From Hymenobacter oligotrophus (GTDB taxonomy: Bacteria > Bacteroidota > Bacteroidia > Cytophagales > Hymenobacteraceae), in assembly GCF_003574965.1 (NCBI RefSeq), contig NZ_CP032317.1, forward strand, positions 3,286,001 to 3,350,000: a stretch of 64,000 bases of DNA, in the 5' to 3' direction. Position 1 is the first letter of the stretch; the number at the start of each line of letters is the position of its first letter. Below, piece after piece: positions 60,951 to 64,000 of the stretch. The notes beneath the pieces are model-generated. The model was not told where the DNA came from. It searched no databases and saw only the letters and a program-made list of their open reading frames with translations. A program made the position numbers and the translations under genes.

Positions 60951-63900
60951 ATGGCTAAGAAAAAATCGGCGGCCTCGGCCGCTGCGGTTGCTCCGGCTTC
61001 GGCCCCCACGTTAGCGGCTACGGCGGCTGCGGATGTTTCTGTTGCAACGCCCGAGGCTGCCCTGCCGGTAGGTGCCAACGGCTCGGCTTACCACTCGTCG
61101 GCGGCTACCATCGAGGCGCCTTTCATTGAGGTGTACGGCGCGCGCGAGCACAACCTCAAGAACGTGTCGGTGCAAATACCGCGTGGCAAGCTGGTGGTGT
61201 TCACGGGCATTTCGGGCTCGGGCAAGTCGTCGTTGGCGTTCGATACCATTTACGCCGAGGGCCAGCGCCGCTACATGGAAACATTCTCGGCCTACGCCCG
61301 CTCGTTTATGGGCGGCCTGGAGCGCCCCGATGTCGACAAGATCGAAGGCTTGTCGCCGGTAATCAGCATCGAGCAGAAGACGACCTCGCGCAACCCACGC
61401 TCCACGGTGGGCACCATCACCGAGATCTACGACTTCCTGCGCCTGTTCTACGCCCGTACGGCCGAGGCCTTCAGCTACGTAACGGGCAAGAAGATGATCC
61501 GGCAGTCCGACGACCAGATCATCAACTACATCATCAAGCACTTCGACCAGCGCAAGCTGGTGGTGCTGGCGCCGGTGGTGAAAGGCCGCAAAGGCCACTA
61601 CCGCGAGCTGTTTCAGCAGGTGGCCAAGCTAGGCTTTACCAAAGTGCGCGTCGATGGCGAGCTGCTCGACATCACGCCCAAAATGCAGCTCGACCGCTAC
61701 AAGATTCACGACATCGAAATCGTGATTGACCGGCTGGTGGTGAAGGAGGACGACCGGTTTCGCTTGTCGGGCTCGATGCAATCGGCCCTTACGCACGGCA
61801 AAGGCACGGCACTAGTGCTCGATACCGAGGCCAACAAGACGCAGTTCTTCTCGCGCTTCCTCATGGACCCGGCCACCGGCATTGCTTACGACGACCCGGC
61901 GCCCAACACCTTCTCCTTCAACTCGCCCTATGGTGCGTGCCCCACTTGCAACGGCCTGGGCGAGATTCAGCGCATTACCGAGGAAACCGTGATGCCCGAC
62001 CCCAAGCTGAGCATCAGCCGCGGCGGCATTGCGCCCCTAGGTGAGTACCGCGACATCTGGATCTTTCAGCAACTGAACCTGATTCTGAAGAAGAACAAGG
62101 CTTCGCTGACCACGCCCATCGAGAAGCTGCCGCGCGAGCTGGTGGAACGCCTGCTCCACGGCGTGCCCGAAACCGAAGACGAGGACGACGACAAGAAAAA
62201 AGCCACGTACAGCGAGCCGTTCGAGGGCATTATCCCCTTCCTGCAGCGGCAGATGGATTCCGACTCGGAGAACATTCGGGAGTGGATTCAGCAGTACACC
62301 CAAGCTGTGGAGTGCCCCGAGTGCCACGGCCACCGCCTGAAAAAAGAATCGTTGCACTTCAAGATTGACGGCAAGCACATCGGCGAGCTGTCGATCATGG
62401 ATATTGGCGAGCTGAGCCGCTGGTTTGAGGGCCTGGAGGAACGCCTGTCGGAACGCCAGAACCTGATTGCCCGCGAGCTGCTGAAGGAAATTCGCAAGCG
62501 CATCGGCTTCTTGCTGGAGGTGGGTTTGGAGTACCTCAACCTGCACCGCTCGGTGCGCACGCTGTCGGGCGGCGAGTCGCAGCGCATTCGCTTGGCTACC
62601 CAAATCGGTACCCAATTGGTGGGCGTGCTCTACATCATGGACGAGCCCAGCATTGGCCTGCACCAGCGCGACAACGAACGCCTCATCAACGCCCTCAAGC
62701 ACCTGCGCGACCTAGGCAACTCGGTGATTGTGGTGGAACACGACAAGGACATGATCGTCCATGCCGACCACGTGCTCGACATCGGTCCCGGGGCCGGCAT
62801 ACACGGCGGGCACGTGGTAGCCGAAGGCGAGCCCGACGCTTTCTTGCGCAGCGGCTCGCTCACGGCGCAGTACCTCAGCGGCGAAAAGCACATCGAGCTG
62901 CGCAAAAAGAAGCGCGAGGGCGAAGGCAAGGATTTGGTGCTGAAAGGCGCCAAAGGCCACAACCTGAAGAACGTAACCCTGAAAGTGCCCCTGGGTAAGC
63001 TGGTGGCCGTTACGGGGGTGTCGGGCTCGGGCAAGTCGTCGCTCATCCACGATACCTTGTACCCCATCCTCAACCGTCACTTCTTCAACGCCAAGCGCGA
63101 GCCGCTGGCATTCGGCAGCATCGAGGGCCTGGAGCACATCGATAAGGTAATCGAGGTGGATCAGTCGCCGATTGGCCGCACGCCGCGCTCTAACCCGGCT
63201 ACGTACACCGGCGTGTTCACCGAAATCCGGCAGCTGTACTCCAACCTGCCCGAGGCCAAAATCCGGGGCTACGGGCCGGGCCGCTTCTCTTTCAACGTGA
63301 AGGGCGGCCGCTGCGAAACCTGCGAGGGCGCGGGCATGCGCACCATCGAGATGAACTTCTTGCCCGATGTGCACGTGCAGTGCGAAACCTGCAAGGGCCG
63401 CCGCTACAACCGCGAAACGCTGGAGGTGCGCTTTAAAGGCAAGAGCATCACCGATGTGCTCGACATGACCATTGAGAAGGCCGTGGAGTTCTTCGAGAAC
63501 CAGCCCCGTATTTTGCGCAAGATCAAGACCTTGGCCGATGTGGGCTTGGGCTACATCACCCTAGGTCAGCAGGCTACCACGCTGAGCGGGGGCGAGGCGC
63601 AGCGCGTAAAACTGGCCACCGAGCTGAGCAAAAAGGATACCGGCAAGACCTTCTACATCCTCGACGAGCCCACCACCGGCTTGCACTTCGAGGACATTCG
63701 TCACCTGTCGGATGTGCTGCAGAAGCTGGCCGACAAGGGCAACTCTGTACTCATCATCGAGCACAACCTCGACCTGATTAAGGTAGCCGACCACATCATC
63801 GACCTAGGACCCGAAGGCGGCGCCGGCGGCGGCATGATTGTGGCCCAAGGCACGCCCGAGCAAGTGGCCAAGGTGAAGAAAAGCCACACCGCACGCTTTT

Positions 63901-63968
63901 TGGCCGAAGAGCTGAAGGTGAGCAAGTACGCCGAGGAAAAACCCAAGGCAGCCGAAGAGGCCGCTTAG
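60951..63968 (+). CDS. uvrA: Excinuclease ABC subunit A
   Basis: DNA-damage recognition ATPase of nucleotide excision repair. The 1005-residue protein has two ABC modules with Walker A sites [16 protein letters not shown] (near residue 87) and [16 protein letters not shown] (near residue 690), signature motifs [12 protein letters not shown] and [12 protein letters not shown], and zinc-finger cysteine pairs CPTC/CPEC and CETC/CETC. Walker B regions are [11 protein letters not shown] and [11 protein letters not shown]. The first 57 residues form an Ala-rich extension ahead of the conserved start ([13 protein letters not shown]). ATG 60951 is used. A short Lys/Glu/Ala-rich tail ends the protein. 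Confidence 0.97.
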   Translation: MAKKKSAASAAAVAPASAPTLAATAAADVSVATPEAALPVGANGSAYHSSAATIEAPFIEVYGAREHNLKNVSVQIPRGKLVVFTGISGSGKSSLAFDTIYAEGQRRYMETFSAYARSFMGGLERPDVDKIEGLSPVISIEQKTTSRNPRSTVGTITEIYDFLRLFYARTAEAFSYVTGKKMIRQSDDQIINYIIKHFDQRKLVVLAPVVKGRKGHYRELFQQVAKLGFTKVRVDGELLDITPKMQLDRYKIHDIEIVIDRLVVKEDDRFRLSGSMQSALTHGKGTALVLDTEANKTQFFSRFLMDPATGIAYDDPAPNTFSFNSPYGACPTCNGLGEIQRITEETVMPDPKLSISRGGIAPLGEYRDIWIFQQLNLILKKNKASLTTPIEKLPRELVERLLHGVPETEDEDDDKKKATYSEPFEGIIPFLQRQMDSDSENIREWIQQYTQAVECPECHGHRLKKESLHFKIDGKHIGELSIMDIGELSRWFEGLEERLSERQNLIARELLKEIRKRIGFLLEVGLEYLNLHRSVRTLSGGESQRIRLATQIGTQLVGVLYIMDEPSIGLHQRDNERLINALKHLRDLGNSVIVVEHDKDMIVHADHVLDIGPGAGIHGGHVVAEGEPDAFLRSGSLTAQYLSGEKHIELRKKKREGEGKDLVLKGAKGHNLKNVTLKVPLGKLVAVTGVSGSGKSSLIHDTLYPILNRHFFNAKREPLAFGSIEGLEHIDKVIEVDQSPIGRTPRSNPATYTGVFTEIRQLYSNLPEAKIRGYGPGRFSFNVKGGRCETCEGAGMRTIEMNFLPDVHVQCETCKGRRYNRETLEVRFKGKSITDVLDMTIEKAVEFFENQPRILRKIKTLADVGLGYITLGQQATTLSGGEAQRVKLATELSKKDTGKTFYILDEPTTGLHFEDIRHLSDVLQKLADKGNSVLIIEHNLDLIKVADHIIDLGPEGGAGGGMIVAQGTPEQVAKVKKSHTARFLAEELKVSKYAEEKPKAAEEAA

Positions 63969-64000
63969 TTGCGCATAAGCCTAGAGCGTTGCCGCCCCGC

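Overview
The window looks like chromosomal DNA of a high-GC member of the Bacteroidota, most likely Hymenobacter or a close relative. This is inferred from CarboxypepD-type TonB receptors, DPP-IV-like S9 peptidase, PD40/OmpA and FadL-like outer-membrane proteins, promoters with a TAnnTTTG -7 box, little use of Shine-Dalgarno sites, and high GC. I see no rRNA, tRNA, CRISPR array, phage or complete insertion sequence.

Layout. 1-3434: end of an upstream gene, then cdsA, gdhA and psd. 3891-5862: a glutathionylspermidine-synthase-like enzyme with a YgiB-like lipoprotein. 5974-8535: free-methionine-sulfoxide reductase, ribD and divergent prmC. 8616-14886: nucleotide-sugar genes (acetyltransferase, UDP-HexNAc dehydrogenase, galE, rfbB, wbpP-like, rfbA). 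15022-23552: chrA, a 2OG-Fe(II) oxygenase, a PD40/OmpA protein, floA-nfeD, a Crp regulator with a DinB protein. 23638-34749: proS, envelope and secreted proteins, a DPP-IV peptidase and a GT39 enzyme. 34807-55233: a dispersed kynurenine-pathway set (aldehyde dehydrogenase, SDR, HAAO, ACMSD, kynureninase, kynurenine monooxygenase) interleaved with a glycan/membrane cluster and two tandem TonB receptors. 55288-63968: a PAP2-like membrane protein, rpoN, asnS, small secreted proteins, a Rof-like protein and uvrA.

The kynurenine genes would together take kynurenine to 3-hydroxykynurenine, 3-hydroxyanthranilate, aminocarboxymuconate semialdehyde and 2-aminomuconate. Tryptophan dioxygenase and formamidase are not in the window. 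The sugar genes can supply dTDP-4-keto-6-deoxyglucose and UDP-HexNAc/HexNAcA precursors, but rmlC and rmlD are absent here.

The least explained signals are non-coding. The palindrome CCTAGG occurs about 95 times by my count, several-fold above a base-composition estimate. It often sits between genes in the longer form GGCACCTAGGG and sometimes as facing pairs. There are also two families of intergenic inverted repeats. One copy brackets a four-helix-bundle (S23/IVS-like) gene between HAAO and ACMSD and appears to supply the first codons of ACMSD.
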